The translations under genes and the position numbers were made by a program. Positions 27,501-36,745 of a DNA stretch of 64,000 bases are shown piece after piece. Position 1 is the stretch's first letter. Every line of letters starts with the position of its first letter. Source of the stretch: Onthomorpha sp937906975. GTDB taxonomy: Bacteria; Bacteroidota; Bacteroidia; Bacteroidales; P3. The stretch is from NCBI GenBank assembly GCA_045614605.1, contig JAZLDH010000009.1, forward strand, positions 62,001-126,000, written 5' to 3'. The notes beneath the pieces are model-generated. The model made no database searches. It was not told the origin of the DNA and saw only the letters and a program-made list of their open reading frames with translations.

Positions 27501-30360
27501 TTGTGCCTTCTTGATGTCCTGTTACTTTCCAATCAAATGAAAGTTCAAAGTTTTCTTCTGTTTGACCAAAGTCAAAATCTTTCCAAAGGTGAGAAATAGT
27601 TGCAGAAGTAGTTGTTGATGCTGCATAAGCAGAACCATCGTTTGAAATATAAGCTGCTGGTGCTTCGTTTCCTGTTCCTTCTCCTACAACCCAAGCATTA
27701 GGTGAGGTTGAACCTGCATTAACAAACCATGTTCCTTCATCAAATGTTGTTTCGTAAGGAACAAGTTCTGCTTCTTCAAGTGTAGTAAATGTTGTTGTTG
27801 TCCAAGTTGATTCTCCATCTTCACAAATTGCTCTTACTGCAAATGTATATGTTGTTGCAGGTGTTAAGTCTGTTAATTCTATTGGCTCAATTGAAGAAAC
27901 TTCTTCTGCACTTCCTGAATCAGGATCAGCTTCTTCGCCTTCACCTTCTACTATAACATATTCCCAAGCTGTTGAAGCTCCATAATAAGTAAACGATGCT
28001 GTAGCTGATGTTGCAGTTACAGAAGTCGCATCTACTGTTGCTGAATAAGGAGCTGGACAATCAACCATATCTTCTACTGCTATATCATCAACACATAATC
28101 TATTATCTCCATTATTTATTGTACTTTCAGCATAAAATGCAAAACGCACTGTTCCTGTTAATGGTTCTCCATCTGCATTTACAAGAGGATAAGAATATCT
28201 TACCATTTGATTGGTTAAAGAAGAAAAGTTTAAATTTGTATTTTCATCTCCATCAAAGAATACTAAACCATTTGCTATATCCCAAGTTGCGCCATTGTCA
28301 AGAGAAACCATTGCAATGAATTTATCATCTGGTGCAGAAGCTGGTGGTGCATCATTATTCCATTCTCTTAATCCAACATTAAATGCAAGTTGTTTTGCTA
28401 CTTCTCCTTCTCCTAAATCAATAGAAGGAGTAACAAGCCAATAGTGTTGACCTGTTGAATATGGATTACAATACATTGCCGAATATGATTGTCCTCCAAT
28501 AGAAACTCCAGTAGTATGATTCCAATTTGATGATGAAATACTTAAAGAAGTTGTTGCTATTTGTCCGCTTGCAGGTATTTGTCCTGTATATCTATTCCAA
28601 CAACTAATGTCGCCTGCGAATGGGCTTGCATCAAAAGTTTCTGTCCAAGGAGTTTCCAACGCACCACAAGGAATTGTAATATTCATTTGGTCTGCATAAG
28701 CAACTTCTTCTAAACCTTCACATATAATTCCAACTTGAACATTGTAAGTTGTTTGATAAGATACTGTTTCTGAAATAGAGAAAGGAAAATCATCTATTGT
28801 TAAACCTTCTACTATTGTCCAAGTTTCACTTGCAGCGGCTTTATATCTTAATGTGTAAGTTCCTTCTGTATTCATTGTATCTACCAAAGCAACTGAAATA
28901 GAAGGACCTTCTTCTGTATCTACAAATGTTAATGAAGAATTTATTGCAGTAGATGCGCAAGACATAGTGTAAATAGAAACATTATCTATTGCTGCAGGTG
29001 GATTTTCTCCTCCACCACCATCATTTCTCCAAGAAAATACTAAATTATAAGCACCCGGTGTAGTAGATGTTGGTACTTCTACATTAACTCTTTGCCATTG
29101 ATTATCAGTTCCATAAGGAGCTCTATCTATCATGTGTGAAAGAGTTGTTGAGGTTCCTAAATCTTGACCAAAAGGAACCAAACGAACTCCTACATAGTCG
29201 CAACAAGTACCTTCTCCTACTGATTTGTAATCAAAAGATACTGCATAGAAAGTATTTTCTTCTATAGTTATAAGAACAGATGCGTGAGCAACAGAGGTTG
29301 CATCGTTTGTATAAGCATTTGAAACTCCTTCATCGTTACTTATATATAATCCATTTCCTGATTCTGCATCTGTAGTGTTTTGACCAAGTGGTCCAATATA
29401 CCATTTATTTGTATTAGGATTTGTTATTGTCCACAAAGTAAGGTTGTCTAAATCATCAAAGCCTTCTTCAAAAGGTAGAGTAATGAAATTATCTTCGCTT
29501 GGAAGTGTTGTAAATACTGTTGATATTTCAGTTGAATTGGATTCGCTACATACAGTATAAACTTTTACCTCATACTCAACATTTGATTCAAGACCTGATA
29601 AAGTATAAGTTAAATCTGTTATATTTTCATCTGCAACTGCCCATTCTTCATCTGTAGGAGCCTTGTATGCTACTCCAAATGTTGTAGCACTTTCATCTGA
29701 AGCCTCCCAAGAAATTGTTGCTCCATCTGTTGTTTGATTAGTAACAGAAATGTTTACAGGTGGATAACAAAACTCTGCTCCGATTGGAATCATATCAAAC
29801 TTTGTTACAGGAACGCTAGATTCTGCTGGCGAATAAGGTGTAGGAGGTGTATTAATATTATATTCATCTGTATCTGATCTCTGATAAACAGAACTTCCTA
29901 TTCCTTGTGCTATCTTGAAAGTATGATTATTTTCATAAGCTGTTCCATCTCTTATAACTGCAACAAGCAAATTACCTTCTCCTGTATATTCAAAAGGGGC
30001 AGTAAAAAGGTAGGTTACGACTCCGTTAATAAGATTTATAGGACCCTCATAAACTTGAACAAAATCAGTCCCTGGCAAATAATTTGTAAGAGTTGCATCT
30101 GTTACTTCTTTCATATAAATCTTTATAATACCATTATTATAAGGAGTATATGTGTGATAATAACTTATACTCGTAATTTGTCCTGGCTCTAACGAAGTTG
30201 CAGGGTAAATTGATTGAGAATAACTGTTTTGATAATAACAATACATCGGTATATTAGTCGATGTTGTTGCTGTGTTTGTGTCGCCGACAATAATTGTTGT
30301 CTGGGCAGACAATTGCATAGCGAATATTATCGCCATTGCAAAAAGTAATAATTTTTTCAT
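24532..30360 (-). CDS. Giant T9SS-secreted surface protein (1942 residues), paralog 2
   Basis: The signal peptide is almost the same as in paralog 1 (MKKLLLFAMAIIFAMQLSAQ). The order is: shared N-terminal beta domain (22-195), then alternating fibronectin III-like and choice-of-anchor-J-like modules. Five anchor-J modules are seen, opening like LPFEEGFDDLDNLTLW, TPWTETFDASPF, VPYETTFDEGTWF, IPYTCDFEEENHGW and FPYFQGFEGGANCW. Next come two near-identical fibronectin modules beginning CDAPTALSASNIT and CDAPTNLSANNIT, one more related module, and a T9SS type A sorting domain. Compared with paralog 1 it lacks two anchor-J/fibronectin pairs and the 96-residue repeats. The last 190 bases differ from paralog 1 at only a few positions. 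The function is probably adhesion or binding at the cell surface, inferred from architecture only. Confidence 0.92.
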   Translation of the reverse strand: MKKLLLFAMAIIFAMQLSAQTTIIVGDTNTATTSTNIPMYCYYQNSYSQSIYPATSLEPGQITSISYYHTYTPYNNGIIKIYMKEVTDATLTNYLPGTDFVQVYEGPINLINGVVTYLFTAPFEYTGEGNLLVAVIRDGTAYENNHTFKIAQGIGSSVYQRSDTDEYNINTPPTPYSPAESSVPVTKFDMIPIGAEFCYPPVNISVTNQTTDGATISWEASDESATTFGVAYKAPTDEEWAVADENITDLTYTLSGLESNVEYEVKVYTVCSESNSTEISTVFTTLPSEDNFITLPFEEGFDDLDNLTLWTITNPNTNKWYIGPLGQNTTDAESGNGLYISNDEGVSNAYTNDATSVAHASVLITIEENTFYAVSFDYKSVGEGTCCDYVGVRLVPFGQDLGTSTTLSHMIDRAPYGTDNQWQRVNVEVPTSTTPGAYNLVFSWRNDGGGGENPPAAIDNVSIYTMSCASTAINSSLTFVDTEEGPSISVALVDTMNTEGTYTLRYKAAASETWTIVEGLTIDDFPFSISETVSYQTTYNVQVGIICEGLEEVAYADQMNITIPCGALETPWTETFDASPFAGDISCWNRYTGQIPASGQIATTSLSISSSNWNHTTGVSIGGQSYSAMYCNPYSTGQHYWLVTPSIDLGEGEVAKQLAFNVGLREWNNDAPPASAPDDKFIAMVSLDNGATWDIANGLVFFDGDENTNLNFSSLTNQMVRYSYPLVNADGEPLTGTVRFAFYAESTINNGDNRLCVDDIAVEDMVDCPAPYSATVDATSVTATSATASFTYYGASTAWEYVIVEGEGEEADPDSGSAEEVSSIEPIELTDLTPATTYTFAVRAICEDGESTWTTTTFTTLEEAELVPYETTFDEGTWFVNAGSTSPNAWVVGEGTGNEAPAAYISNDGSAYAASTTTSATISHLWKDFDFGQTEENFELSFDWKVTGHQEGTSVSGGVAAYLVDRQPLPASGLLNSDNIVAILVGSDQWQTERIFLGNVTGEKRLVFTALGYINQEELVAPAAIDNVSLSISPCAQVQEIDLTNPTTTTLDVVWTLTEADSYTISYRAAGSEEILTETATESPFTLTDLESATQYYVSVTAVCGSNEAIPSPTVIAYTLQDAVAIPYTCDFEEENHGWILKNASFANQWYVGTPADSTNGKLYISNNNGTSANYNTDALSCVVAEKLFQLGATDSIRISFDLTIQGEFEDYFGWFFYAYDYLKVFFVDPETPIEPTSAVNTGYPYYEDGTGVLVGYNSDAHCLAMLDGTQNISVTIENTPNALKKLVFMWVNDATSGNQPPAIIDNVIVEPVGIETSCARPVASSVVASNETTTSATISWTDNEESHTAWNVYYKLSSEEEYTMVSASETTIELTDLLPSSTYSVYVTTDCGDEESNPTATITFNTLCDAISDFPYFQGFEGGANCWTSEAVVAGSQLWALTEEVYLYGDSAPVIEGTQAAWHTYNVGESSRLITPTFDLTSLTNPYISFYYALGSWLGAAESLTVQYRASVEDTWTDLVTFTTPLDQWVLDSIALPNPSATYQIAFSSLGIDGYGVGLDAITVYDAEEGQGGTDPEEPQPCDAPTALSASNITQTSAEITWNGTASTYELKVNGGTAETLTTTSKSLTGLTANTAYTVEVRAICEDQQSAWVTTNFTTLEEVVTPEPCDAPTNLSANNITETSAEITWNGTASTYEFKLNSGAAETLTTTTKTLTGLTPNTAYTVEVRAICEEQTSAWVTTNFTTLEEQVVIVLGEVTTSPATNVGNTSATLNGALVSAGESENFTVGFALATVADFTLEDAGVENITATLNANTFSQAVNDLVEGQTYFFRAYITNEAGTAYGAVETFTLSSLAEEIAGALQVSLYPNPAQDNATLEINGLNQDAKIVISDLQGRILSQDQINAGENRYTINVSDMASGVYYIRIVTDSVVSTQKLIVE

Positions 30361-30407
30361 ACTTTAATTTATTGGTTTATACTAAAATTTATCTTTTTTC
30401 AAAGCGT

Positions 30408-30437
30408 CAAATTTATAATTTTTTTTTCAAACAACAA
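30408..30437 (-). promoter_or_regulatory. Promoter of the 1942-residue protein gene
   Basis: On the minus strand TTG (30437-30435), 19 bases, then TAAATTTG (30415-30408). The expected start is about 40 bases upstream of the coding start. The -7 box is identical to that of paralog 1. Confidence 0.72.
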
Positions 30438-30444
30438 TTTTTTA

Positions 30445-30531
30445 AAGAAAAAAAAGCTAAGAAAAAATCTAAAAAAGCAAAGAAATATTTTTTTTAATCA
30501 AAGAAATATTTTTCTAAAGCTAAGAAAAAAA
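30445..30531. repeat. A/T repeat copy C
   Basis: A diverged member of the CTAAGAAA/CAAAGAAATATTTTT repeat family. It ends in TTTTCTAAAGCTAAGAAAAAAA like copies A and B. It lies directly beyond the terminator of the third adhesin gene. Confidence 0.65.
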
Positions 30532-30559
30532 AGAGCGACTCTTTTTAAAGAATCGCTCT
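30532..30559 (-). terminator. Terminator of the 1878-residue protein gene
   Basis: Same stem as at 24480-24507, at the same distance from the stop codon. The identity continues through the stop codon into the coding region. Confidence 0.8.
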
Positions 30560-30583
30560 CTTGTTTTATTTGATTATTGAGTG

Positions 30584-33500
30584 TTATTCAACTATCAATT
30601 TTTGTGTGCTTACAGCTTTGTCAGTTACTATTCTTATGTAGTAAACTCCGCTTGCCATTTCGCTAACATTGATTGTGTAACGTGTTTTGCCTGCACTGAT
30701 TTGGTCTTGACTTAGGATTCTTCCTTGCAGGTCGCTGATTACTATCTTAGCGTCTTGATTCAATCCGTTGATTTCTAATGTTGCTTGTGATGTTGCTGGG
30801 TTTGGATAGATTGTTGCTGTCAAGGTGTTTGCCATTACATCTGCTAAAGCTGATAATGTAAAGGTTTCAACTTCTCCATACGCTGTACCTGCTTCGTTTG
30901 TTGCGTATGCACGATAGAAGTATGTTTGTCCTTGTGCTAAGTCTGTTACTACTTGTGAGAATGTTGCACCTGAAAGTGTTGCAGTGATGTTTTGAACGTC
31001 TGCTGTTTCTAATGTAAAGTCTGCTACTGTTGCTAAGGCAAAGCCTACTGCAATGTTTTCAGAGTTTCCTGCATTTACTAACGCTCCGTTCAAGGTTGCT
31101 GATGTGTTTCCTACTTCTGTGGCAGGTGAAGTTGTTACTTGACCTAATGTAATCACTACTTGTTCTTCAAGGGTTGTGAATGTTGTTGAAACCCATTCAG
31201 AGGTTTGTTCTCCACAAACAGCTCTTACTTCTACGGTGTATGTTGTATTTGGTGTTAGGTCTGTTAGTGAATTTGAAGTTGCTGTAAGTATTTCTGCTTC
31301 GCCTGAATTTAGTTTAAATTCGTATGCGTCTGCTGTGCCTGTCCATGTGATTTCAGCTGTTGTTTCTGTGATATTGCTTGCTGAAAGTGCAGTTGGTGCA
31401 TCGCATGGCTGAGGTTCTGGTAATGTAGAAAGGTATATTTCTACCCAATCAGAGGTTTGTTCTCCACAAACTGATCTTACCTCTACTATGTAAAGTGTAT
31501 TTGGAATTAATCCTGTGTATTGGTGTGATGTTGTGGTTACTGTTTCTGTTACTAACGCATTAAATCTAACTTCATAACTATCTGCTGAACCATTCCATGT
31601 TATTTGGGCTGTTGTTTGAGTAACATTGCTTACCATTACATCGGTTGGTGCATCGCATGGCTGAGGCTCTGGTGCTGATGTGCAGTCTTCGCAATCATAT
31701 ATTTGGAATGCGTCTATACCTGCTCCGTTTGCATTGTGTCCTATCAAAAGGAAACTTAATTGATATGTTTCTGATGGTTCTGGTAGTATGATTGAGTCTA
31801 ACACCCATGAGTTATGTGGAGTATTGATTGTCATTAAATCTGTCCATTCTGACTCTGGTGTAGATTTGTATTGTAATACGATTTCTTCTGAACGGTCAAT
31901 GTAAGATGGTGTGTAATAAGCAAATTTAACACTTGGGCTTTCTAATGAAGCTAAATCAAATATTGGTGAAATTAATCGTGAACTTCCAGAAGTATAATAA
32001 GAAGCTATCATTTTATTTCCTTCGTATGCTCCCATACCATTAACAGTTGTTTTAACACTCCAATTTTCTACTCCTGAAATCAATTGTGTTTGCCAACATG
32101 CAACAGGACTTGTTTCAAATCCTTCATAGTATGGATATTCATCTATCGCAGGACATTGTGTTGTAAAGGTGATTGTGTTAGTTTGGCCTGAAGGAGAACC
32201 ATCGCAATCTGAAACTACGTATGCTGTGTAGGTTGTTGAATGTGTTAGTTCTGTTAGTGTGGCTGGATTTGAGTTTACTAAAACTGAACTATATTCAGCT
32301 TCGCCTTCTGCTTTGTAGTAAATATTCCATTGTGTTGATGTTCCGTTTTCTTGCCAACTTAGAATTGCTGTTTCCGATGTGGTTGCTGTTGAAACAAGGC
32401 TTGTTGGTGTTGCACAATCTACACCAACTATTGAAATATTGTCAATAATTGCTGGTGGAGGTGTTCCTGAACCGCTATCATTTTTCCAATAGAATACAAT
32501 TTGTTTTGCTGTGTTTTGAACTTCTGTAAGGGATATAGAAGCGTGTGTCCATGTTGATATATTTGCTTGTTTGTCTAATAGTACAACTACGCCTTCTCCT
32601 TGTGGTTGTCCATTGCTTGGTATATTCACACCACTATTACACATAAATACCATTAAGTAATCATACATAGATGTTGCTCCATAGGATTCTCCCATTACTT
32701 TATAGTCAAATGATAATATGTATTCGCTGCTTTCTCCAAAGACAACAGGTAAAATTGCACTTGCGTATGAGGTAGCAGTTGTTGTATAGGCATTGCTTAG
32801 TCCGTTATCGTTAGAGATATACAATGATGTTGTTGTTTCTTCTCCTTCTGTTGGAACTCCTGTTGCTGTTCCTATATGCCATTGGTTTGCATATTCATTT
32901 CTGTATTCCATTGAGATTGGATTGTTTTCTAAGTCTTCAAATGTTTGGTAGTATGGAAATTCTGAAATAGGAGTTGCTGTTGTAGAGAATGTAAATATAT
33001 CTGTTCTTGATACGTTGTCTTCTGTTCCACAGTCTGTTTGAATGTAAAAAGTGTATGTTGTTGTTTGAGCTAATCCTGTTAAAACTACGCTTTGATCTGA
33101 AACTGTAATTGTTGAGTATTCTGCTTGTCCTTCTGCTTTATAGTAAACAACCCATGTGTCGTGTGTTTCATCTGTGTCTGTCCACGAAATTGTCGCTTCT
33201 GCATCTGTAATGTTTGAAATTTCTACAGTATTTGATGCTGGTGCTGGACAATCTGGAATAGGAATTACTTTAAAGTCGTCAAGGTTCCATGATTCGCCAT
33301 AGTTTGCTTGAAGTGGTGTGTAACGCAATGCTATTCTTCCTTCTGTGTATGGCAATTGGTCAAAGTCAAACGGACCTACAAGGTGTGAGCCATTACGTGA
33401 GAATCCTACAGGTGTTACTGTTTGTAATGGAACAAACGATGTAGAGTCGTTTACATTTGTAAGTATTCCGACTTCCATTACTCCTGCGTTGTCTTCTGAT

Positions 33501-36220
33501 GAAGCTGTTGTGTTTGCGTAAAATTCAAATCTTAAAGTGTTTAATGGTCTTGAAAATTCTGGTAATGCTAATAGACCTGGTCCTTTAAATTCAAGTGTTA
33601 CATAGCCAGAGTGTGCTGAAGGTTGGTGTCCTTGATAGTAAATCATAGGGAATGTTCCGTTGTTTGCAGTGTAAGAATATAATACATCATAGCACATAAA
33701 CATTTGGTTTGCTACTGCTTGATTTCCATGTGCTGCTTCAAAGTCTTCAAACCATATATCATCTGTAATTGCTCCACAATTGGTTGTGAAATGTATTGCT
33801 TCTGATGGAGAAGATATTTCTTCGCCACAAACAGAATTTATTGTAAATACGTATTCACTTGCAAGGTCAAGGTCTATCAATTCTATGAAGTTATCGTCTG
33901 TATTTTCTGTGAATAGTTCTGATGGTTCTGAGGCTTTGTAATATACTACATTGTAACTATCTGCTTCACCTGTCCAAGAGATGTATGCGGTGTTGTATGT
34001 TGTAGAATCTACTTCGATTTCTGTTGGTGCAACACAATTTGTCGCTCTAATAGAAATGTTATCTATTGCTGCTGGTGGATTTGCGCCTCCTGATACATCA
34101 TCTTTCCATAAGAAGATTATATGTTTTACTGTTCCTATGAATGATTCAGGGAATACAACTGTTTGGTGTTGCCATGTATTTATTTCTACTTTTCTATCGG
34201 TAACTGTTGTTCCGCTTGCATAGTTTGTTACTGGCTGTGAAGCATCAAGTGCATAGACTTGTAAGTAATCGTATATTGTTCCATAAGAAGTTCTTTCTCC
34301 TTTTACTCTTAAATCAAATTCCATAATGTATTCTGCTGGCTCGGTGAAATCTACTATCAACGATGCTAATGCTACAGAAGAAGAACTTGTGTAGGTGTTT
34401 GTAGCTCCATTATCGCCTGATATATATAGTGAACTACCGCTTTCTTCTCCTTCTGCTAAATATGGAGCAGCTGTTCCTATATACCAAGCACTAGTACCTG
34501 ATACATTTGTTATTTCAATGGATTCTAAGTTATCTTGATTTTCAAAGTTTTGTATGTATGGTAATTCAACAGGTAATGCTGTTGTTGTGAAGAGTACTGT
34601 GTCTGTTTTATCACTTAAATCGTCTGTTCCACAGTCTGTAACTACAAAGGCTTGATATGTTGTTGATGGAAGAAGGGTTTCTAATGTTACTGTTGTTGCT
34701 TGTGCATCTTGTATCATCCAATCTTCTGATGGTTCTCCTTCTGAAGGTAATTCTCTGTAGTAAACATTCCATGCTTCGTGTGAGGTGTCATTATCTACCC
34801 AAGAAACTGTTGCTGCTTCTGCGGCTGCAGTTACTGTTACACTGTTTCTAACTGGTGCTGGACACTCTGGCAATGATTCTACTTCAAATCTTTTAATGTA
34901 CATTGTTGTATAGGAAGAGCCTTTTGTCTTTACTGCAATATAATATGTAAGGTTCTCATCTAATTCTACCTCTGTAAATGTTACTATTCCTGAAATCCAT
35001 TGTTGGTTTGCATCTGAATAGAATGATTGTACTGGTATAAATGAATTTGTATCTGAAATATCTGATACTAATCCAACTGTTATTTGGTCTGTTCCATAGT
35101 ATGCAAGGCTTCGCATTTCAAGATATACTCTTAGGTTGTTGATTGATTCTTCAAATGGTGCAGAGATTGCCATCATAGCTGTGTTTGTACCAAATTTTGC
35201 AACGTTTTGGCCTGATACTACCTCTATCATAGGTCCTACATAGTCGCCATAATCATTGTAACTTTCTTGAATAATTGTCCAACAATCTAATCCGTTTTGG
35301 AAATGTTCTAAGTAAGGTAGTTCTGTTATTATGTTATTACATGCTGTCTTAAAGCTCTTAGTCATCCATGTACTTTCTGTTTCATCAGAACAAATTTGTT
35401 TTATTCTAACATTGTAACTTGTTGTAGGAGTTAGGTCAGAGAATGTTATATTTTGAGAGTTTGTTACTCCTGTTTCTACATTTTCACTTGTCCATTCTTC
35501 GCTTGCTAACTTTAATTCATAGGCATATTCTCCTGATGTTGCTTCCCAAGTAACATCGGCTGAGTTCATGGTTATGTTTGAAACTGTTAAATTAGCAACA
35601 GGCATACAAAAATCATCTGAAACTGAGGTATAGATGAATTTAGTGTTTGCTCTATATTGATGACTTCTCACTTGCTCTATATTATAGTTCATAGGAGAGT
35701 AATCAATTCCTTTATTCCATCCTTTACCTGGAGTAGATTGGTCAAAATAAAGGTAAGCTGTACAACCACCAGAGGTAGAACATCCTGTACCTTCGTAAAT
35801 AAGAAGAAGGTTTCCAGCTCCTGTGTAGGTAAATGGTGTATCAAGTAAGAAATAATTCCAAGAGTTTCCATTTACTGATATAGAAGTTTGATCGTAAACT
35901 AAGGTCGCTCCTTCTAATAGTTCAGAAAAAATCAACGTTCCTGGAATTGTTTCTTCTGGTACTTCTTTTAAGTAAATCTTCATGGTTCTATTTGAACCTC
36001 CTGTTACACTTTCTGTTTGAAATGCTAAAGAGGTAATTGTTCCTCCTCCGAAAGGCATTTCTTCAATGGTGTAAAGATATGCTCCTGTATGATAACCAAA
36101 GTATCCAGGTATTGCCATAGTAGAATTAGTTTGCGTACCTGTTCCTATGGTTATTGTGTCTTGGGCATTTAATCCCGACAGCATTATTGCCATCATTAAA
36201 AACAATAATAATTTTTTCAT
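30584..36220 (-). CDS. Giant T9SS-secreted surface protein (1878 residues), paralog 3
   Basis: The signal peptide ends in LNAQD. The N-terminal beta domain is diverged but keeps the pattern (KIYLKEVPEE, PFTYTGAGNLLLIYEG). Fibronectin III-like modules (NSADVTWEATSGEYAYELKL, DAEATISWTDTDETH) then alternate with anchor-J-like modules (LPYIQNFENQDNLES, FPYYQTFEDLENN, YPYYEGFETSPVACW). Near the end two CDAPT-type fibronectin modules and one TSPATEVGNTSATLNG module precede the T9SS type A sorting domain (TIYPNPATSQATLEI, QKLIVE). Cysteines are frequent and mostly placed at module borders. It is the most diverged of the three paralogs at the N-terminus but very close at the C-terminus. A -7 box (TATCTTTG, 36264-36257) lies upstream, beside a perfect 24-base palindrome. 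Confidence 0.92.
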   Translation of the reverse strand: MKKLLLFLMMAIMLSGLNAQDTITIGTGTQTNSTMAIPGYFGYHTGAYLYTIEEMPFGGGTITSLAFQTESVTGGSNRTMKIYLKEVPEETIPGTLIFSELLEGATLVYDQTSISVNGNSWNYFLLDTPFTYTGAGNLLLIYEGTGCSTSGGCTAYLYFDQSTPGKGWNKGIDYSPMNYNIEQVRSHQYRANTKFIYTSVSDDFCMPVANLTVSNITMNSADVTWEATSGEYAYELKLASEEWTSENVETGVTNSQNITFSDLTPTTSYNVRIKQICSDETESTWMTKSFKTACNNIITELPYLEHFQNGLDCWTIIQESYNDYGDYVGPMIEVVSGQNVAKFGTNTAMMAISAPFEESINNLRVYLEMRSLAYYGTDQITVGLVSDISDTNSFIPVQSFYSDANQQWISGIVTFTEVELDENLTYYIAVKTKGSSYTTMYIKRFEVESLPECPAPVRNSVTVTAAAEAATVSWVDNDTSHEAWNVYYRELPSEGEPSEDWMIQDAQATTVTLETLLPSTTYQAFVVTDCGTDDLSDKTDTVLFTTTALPVELPYIQNFENQDNLESIEITNVSGTSAWYIGTAAPYLAEGEESGSSLYISGDNGATNTYTSSSSVALASLIVDFTEPAEYIMEFDLRVKGERTSYGTIYDYLQVYALDASQPVTNYASGTTVTDRKVEINTWQHQTVVFPESFIGTVKHIIFLWKDDVSGGANPPAAIDNISIRATNCVAPTEIEVDSTTYNTAYISWTGEADSYNVVYYKASEPSELFTENTDDNFIELIDLDLASEYVFTINSVCGEEISSPSEAIHFTTNCGAITDDIWFEDFEAAHGNQAVANQMFMCYDVLYSYTANNGTFPMIYYQGHQPSAHSGYVTLEFKGPGLLALPEFSRPLNTLRFEFYANTTASSEDNAGVMEVGILTNVNDSTSFVPLQTVTPVGFSRNGSHLVGPFDFDQLPYTEGRIALRYTPLQANYGESWNLDDFKVIPIPDCPAPASNTVEISNITDAEATISWTDTDETHDTWVVYYKAEGQAEYSTITVSDQSVVLTGLAQTTTYTFYIQTDCGTEDNVSRTDIFTFSTTATPISEFPYYQTFEDLENNPISMEYRNEYANQWHIGTATGVPTEGEETTTSLYISNDNGLSNAYTTTATSYASAILPVVFGESSEYILSFDYKVMGESYGATSMYDYLMVFMCNSGVNIPSNGQPQGEGVVVLLDKQANISTWTHASISLTEVQNTAKQIVFYWKNDSGSGTPPPAIIDNISIVGVDCATPTSLVSTATTSETAILSWQENGTSTQWNIYYKAEGEAEYSSVLVNSNPATLTELTHSTTYTAYVVSDCDGSPSGQTNTITFTTQCPAIDEYPYYEGFETSPVACWQTQLISGVENWSVKTTVNGMGAYEGNKMIASYYTSGSSRLISPIFDLASLESPSVKFAYYTPSYIDRSEEIVLQYKSTPESEWTDLMTINTPHNSWVLDSIILPEPSETYQLSFLLIGHNANGAGIDAFQIYDCEDCTSAPEPQPCDAPTDVMVSNVTQTTAQITWNGSADSYEVRFNALVTETVTTTSHQYTGLIPNTLYIVEVRSVCGEQTSDWVEIYLSTLPEPQPCDAPTALSASNITETTAEITWTGTADAYEFKLNSGEAEILTATSNSLTDLTPNTTYTVEVRAVCGEQTSEWVSTTFTTLEEQVVITLGQVTTSPATEVGNTSATLNGALVNAGNSENIAVGFALATVADFTLETADVQNITATLSGATFSQVVTDLAQGQTYFYRAYATNEAGTAYGEVETFTLSALADVMANTLTATIYPNPATSQATLEINGLNQDAKIVISDLQGRILSQDQISAGKTRYTINVSEMASGVYYIRIVTDKAVSTQKLIVE

Positions 36221-36278
36221 GAGGTTGATTATTAATTAATATTAAATTTCTATTTGCAAAGATAATTATTTCTTTATC

Positions 36279-36302
36279 TATGAGATATTTAAATATCTCA
36301 TA
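36279..36302. promoter_or_regulatory. Perfect 24-base palindrome at the -33 region of the third adhesin gene
   Basis: TATGAGATATTT is followed by its exact complement. It covers the place where the -33 element would be for the -7 box at 36264-36257. It could be a regulator binding site, or an extra hairpin after the HIT gene terminator. Confidence 0.45.
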
Positions 36303-36304
36303 AA

Positions 36305-36342
36305 ATAGGTTCAAAAATTTTGATAAAAACTTTTGAACCTAT
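36305..36342 (-). terminator. Terminator of the greA-HIT operon
   Basis: ATAGGTTCAAAA (36305-36316) pairs with TTTTGAACCTAT (36331-36342), starting 5 bases after the stop codon of the HIT gene. On the minus strand it is followed by ATTTTA. Confidence 0.75.
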
Positions 36343-36346
36343 CAAC

Positions 36347-36742
36347 TTATTTTACTTTTGAGGCAATTAGATTTGCAATTTCTTGCATTCTTTCTTTTGG
36401 TAATTCTAATTTTGGTCTTGCGAAGTTCAAATCTCCTACTTCTTTTAATGGCACAAGATGTATGTGTGTGTGTCTTACATCTAATCCTATAACTGCCATT
36501 CCTATTTTTTCACACTCTATTACTTCTTTCATCGCTTTTGCTACTTTTTTTGCAAAAAGGTGTAGGTGTGATAAGAGTTCGTCTTCTATGTCAAATATGT
36601 AATCTACTTCTTGTTTTGGAACTACAAGTGTGTGTCCTTCTGCTAATGGAGATATGTCTAAAAAAGCATAACATTTTTCGTCCTCTGCTATTTTGTATGA
36701 AGGAATTTCTCCATTTATGATTTTTGTGAATATTGATGCCAT
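36347..36742 (-). CDS. HIT family nucleotide-binding hydrolase
   Basis: 131 residues. The histidine triad is seen as HTHIHLVP near residue 95, with the N-terminal FTKIINGEIPSYKIAEDEKCYAFLDI and the middle EGHTLVVPKQEVDYIFD. HIT proteins of this Hint-like group hydrolyse adenosine phosphoramidates and similar nucleotides in the cytoplasm; the physiological substrate is unclear. It starts 3 bases after greA and is probably cotranscribed with it, an arrangement common in Bacteroidota. Confidence 0.94.
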   Translation of the reverse strand: MASIFTKIINGEIPSYKIAEDEKCYAFLDISPLAEGHTLVVPKQEVDYIFDIEDELLSHLHLFAKKVAKAMKEVIECEKIGMAVIGLDVRHTHIHLVPLKEVGDLNFARPKLELPKERMQEIANLIASKVK

Positions 36743-36745
36743 AAC

